From contig CAJNOJ010000057.1 in assembly GCA_905250025.1 (NCBI GenBank), positions 1 through 64,000 on the forward strand: DNA of 64,000 bases, read 5' to 3'. Shown here piece by piece: positions 61,937 to 64,000 of the stretch. The translations under genes and the position numbers were made by a program. Source of the DNA: Adineta ricciae (Eukaryota; Rotifera; Eurotatoria; Adinetida; Adinetidae). The notes beneath the pieces are model-generated. The model had not been told where the DNA came from. It saw only the letters and a program-made list of their open reading frames with translations, and searched no databases. The first letter of the stretch is position 1, and each line of letters opens with the position of its first letter.

Positions 61937-62899
61937 TTATTGTAAATAATATCGTGCATATGTCGCTAGCACACCTGCTGCTAATCCACTTTTATGTGAT
62001 AAACATCCATGAGCCATGATTTGTTCGACTAATAAATGTCGAGAAGAGATACTCACTTCTGATGCGTTATTAAAACAGTTATACTGCGGATCTTGCCATG
62101 TTAGAATCGTACCTAACCAGTCGGAACGTAGGAACTCTTCGTAACCGATAACGGAACAAAGCAAGAGTTGTTCGAGAAATAAATCTTGACAGACATGGTT
62201 GTTGATATTGAAATTTGCATCTTCATAAATGTTTACACAAAAGAAATCTTCTAAATACGAACGATTTGAAACGAGATCCACATTTTGACAACGAACATCT
62301 TGTGCAATCAACAGCCAGAGTAGTTGATGAGTCAAACGATAGGAGCTTGTCGTTCGTGCTGTCATTTTCTTCCAGCATAAATTACTTATCGAGCATGAAG
62401 CAGCATTGATCTGACTAAGTAGTTCGCTAAAGCATTGATCGGAAAGTTCAGCATCGAAAAACGAATCTTTCTCTTGATTACGTTCGATCAGCGTTTGATT
62501 GAGTTTTCTCGGGCGATATTCTACCACGAATTCTCGTGAAATAAGACGACTAAATCTTCTGAAGTAGACAGAATCTGTATCAGCCAATTGTTGAATACTT
62601 TTCTTTACTATACGATCAATTTGAGTTGAGAATGACGGAATGATATGCTTTTGGTCAGTCAGTTGCGTTGAGGAATCGAGCGATTGACTAAGTGCATTCA
62701 ATTGGCCTTGTGCGATGCGTAAGCAAAATACTCCATCAGGATTAATATCTTTGGCATCATTTTCGAAAAAATCGAGTAGACCTTGCAAAGCATTCAGAGT
62801 TTGACGAGCGCGTTGATCATAGGATATTGATACCGGAGAGCTGGAGGCAGGAAAGATCACTGTTTGCACCAGAAAGAAAAACACGACTATACGTAACAT
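61937..62899 (-). CDS. Secreted C16orf89/UPF0764-like protein (DUF4735)
   Basis: Intronless, 320 residues from the ATG at 62899. A signal peptide (about 1-21: LRIVVFFFLVQTVIFPASSS) is followed by the conserved blocks of this animal family: NPDGVFCLRIAQGQL, FDAELSDQCFSELLSQI, CSISNLCWKKMTAR and YRLTHQLLWLLIAQDVRC. The even, well-spaced cysteines fit an extracellular protein. Human C16orf89 is secreted by thyroid and its function is unknown. The gene converges on the Rnl1-type ligase. Confidence 0.78.
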   Translation of the reverse strand: MLRIVVFFFLVQTVIFPASSSPVSISYDQRARQTLNALQGLLDFFENDAKDINPDGVFCLRIAQGQLNALSQSLDSSTQLTDQKHIIPSFSTQIDRIVKKSIQQLADTDSVYFRRFSRLISREFVVEYRPRKLNQTLIERNQEKDSFFDAELSDQCFSELLSQINAASCSISNLCWKKMTARTTSSYRLTHQLLWLLIAQDVRCQNVDLVSNRSYLEDFFCVNIYEDANFNINNHVCQDLFLEQLLLCSVIGYEEFLRSDWLGTILTWQDPQYNCFNNASEVSISSRHLLVEQIMAHGCLSHKSGLAAGVLATYARYYLQ

Positions 62900-63069
62900 A
62901 GTAGCTTTTATTCGAAAAAGAGAGAAGTCAAATGGCTATCGAGTATAACTATTGCTCCTTAAAATAGAAGTATTAGCCGTAATAATTCAATGACAAAGAA
63001 AGAAGCACATGGATGTGACTCTTTTGTTTCTTCATAATAAATGATGACGTCAACTATTGTACACCAACC

Positions 63070-64000
63070 TCATTCGGATTGTTCTCGTTTGAAAAGTCGA
63101 ATCGTTGATAGATCATCGATAACGGCAAGACTCATCACTGGTTTATGACGTTCGTCACGTGAATCGATGCCGTGAAGGCCTCCGAGCAGATAGCATGTCT
63201 TTGATTCATTGGTGACTTCGTTGTTGACTTCCACCGCTACTTTCAGATGATTCAGTTTGATTTGTTTGATTTCACAGTCAGATTTCGAATGCAATCCATA
63301 ACAAAGACGAAGAAACCATCCGCTAATATAAGTGCCAGACATTCTTGAATCATCTGAATGTTATTACTGTAAATCCATCTCAATATCGACTTACTTTCCG
63401 GACTTTCCACCGCCGACGTGTTCGATATCCATGACCTTATTCCAGAATTCTTGATCGACATTACCTTGATAAGTATCGATAAATTGATCAATCACCGGTA
63501 ATATTGCATTGATATAACTCACGAAACTATCTCGACTAAATTTTTTTAAATCTTGAATTTTCTTTCGTAATAATTTCCAATCGTCTAATGTACCGAGGAA
63601 ATGAACATTCCGAATGCCACATTTGGTGATATAACATTCGTAGTCGAAATATTTTTGGCATGTACTCATCACGACAAGCGATGATAGAAGCGATTCGATT
63701 GCTGTTGTTGTCGAAAACTGAGGAGACAACAAGTCGACCACATTAGTTTTTACATTCTGATCTATTTTTGTTCGTATTCCTGCGAGGAAATGCTCCCAAC
63801 TACACGAAAAATCAAATGTACATTCGTCAACTGTCTCAAATAATTGTACAGACTCACTCAGGTTCAAGTCGAGCAGTTTGAACGATGGTCAATCTCTTTC
63901 GACCATCTTCATGATCGACAAAAAGCTTGCGAAGTTGCTCGGCATGGTCGTTCACATACTGTGAGAAGTAGATACACACCATCAGCCAAATATCATCGGG
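63070..64000 (-). CDS. DUF4419 protein, 5' part cut by right window edge
   Basis: Exons on the minus strand: from beyond 64000 to 63858, then 63395-63799, then 63070-63343. Introns of 58 and 51 bp keep one frame. Visible blocks are PDDIWLMVCIYFSQYVNDHA, QLRKLFVDHEDG, DWEHFLAGIRTKIDQNV, FSTTTAIESLLSSLVVMST, FLGTLDDWKLLRKKI, FWNKVMDIEH and YISGWFLRLCYG. This is the DUF4419 order known mainly from fungi and some invertebrates. The function is unknown and no catalytic motif is established. The N-terminus lies outside the window. Confidence 0.82.

Overview
This 64 kb window looks like nuclear DNA of a bdelloid rotifer (an Adineta- or Rotaria-like animal). That is inferred from gene content and structure, not from a database match. 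The DNA is AT-rich. Genes are compact, with many introns of about 47-65 bp flanked by GT...AG. The gene set mixes animal families (stomatin, GST-sigma, F-box/LRR, B-box/NHL, TMEM272-like, C16orf89-like, divergent rhodopsin-type GPCRs, RING-H2) with families more usual in bacteria, phages or fungi (beta-lactamase-fold serine hydrolase, Kef/CHX-type CPA2 antiporter, T4 Rnl1-type and Rnl2-type RNA ligases, S41 CPAF-like protease, TenA/THI-4 remnant, DUF4419). No transposase, reverse transcriptase, rRNA, CRISPR array or confident tRNA was recognised.

Layout. 0-5 kb: a caspase-like protein with both catalytic residues replaced (left-edge partial), a small PPPY-tailed membrane protein, a 2-oxoglutarate/Fe oxygenase and a seven-exon stomatin. 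5-8 kb: an ADP-ribosyltransferase (ART) with kinesin-light-chain-type TPRs, interrupted by one in-frame TGA. 8-17 kb: an IFI6/IFI27-like protein, a TenA pseudogene, a CPA2 antiporter, a small membrane protein, a GST, a GPCR, a beta-lactamase-like hydrolase and a broken relative of the ART-TPR gene. 17-24 kb: B-box/NHL, a defensin-like peptide, Rnl2-type RNA ligase and a GPCR. 24-34 kb: two head-to-head ART-LRR genes, then a 1959-residue ankyrin/coiled-coil protein. 34-43 kb: a Cys-rich membrane mucin-like protein, an S41 protease, a six-exon RING-H2 protein and an F-box/LRR protein. 43-50 kb: a zinc-finger/IRG-like GTPase, an ankyrin-ART, a four-TM protein and a GNAT acetyltransferase. 50-64 kb: a VIT-domain pseudogene, an APH-fold kinase, two tandem GPCR paralogues, an endonuclease/exonuclease/phosphatase-family protein, an uncharacterised protein, Rnl1-type RNA ligase, a C16orf89-like secreted protein and a DUF4419 protein running off the right edge.

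The standout theme is a dispersed set of R-S-E ADP-ribosyltransferases in which one catalytic fold is joined to three different recognition scaffolds (TPR, LRR, ankyrin). Two of them carry N-terminal MGxxxSK myristoylation signals. They lie among other genes that look innate-immune (IRG-like GTPase with zinc finger, IFI6/27-like, caspase-like, defensin-like, B-box/NHL) and two RNA ligases of different classes. A defence or stress-response role for this ensemble is an inference. The sequence directly shows the domain architectures, the catalytic motifs, the splice sites and the broken copies.
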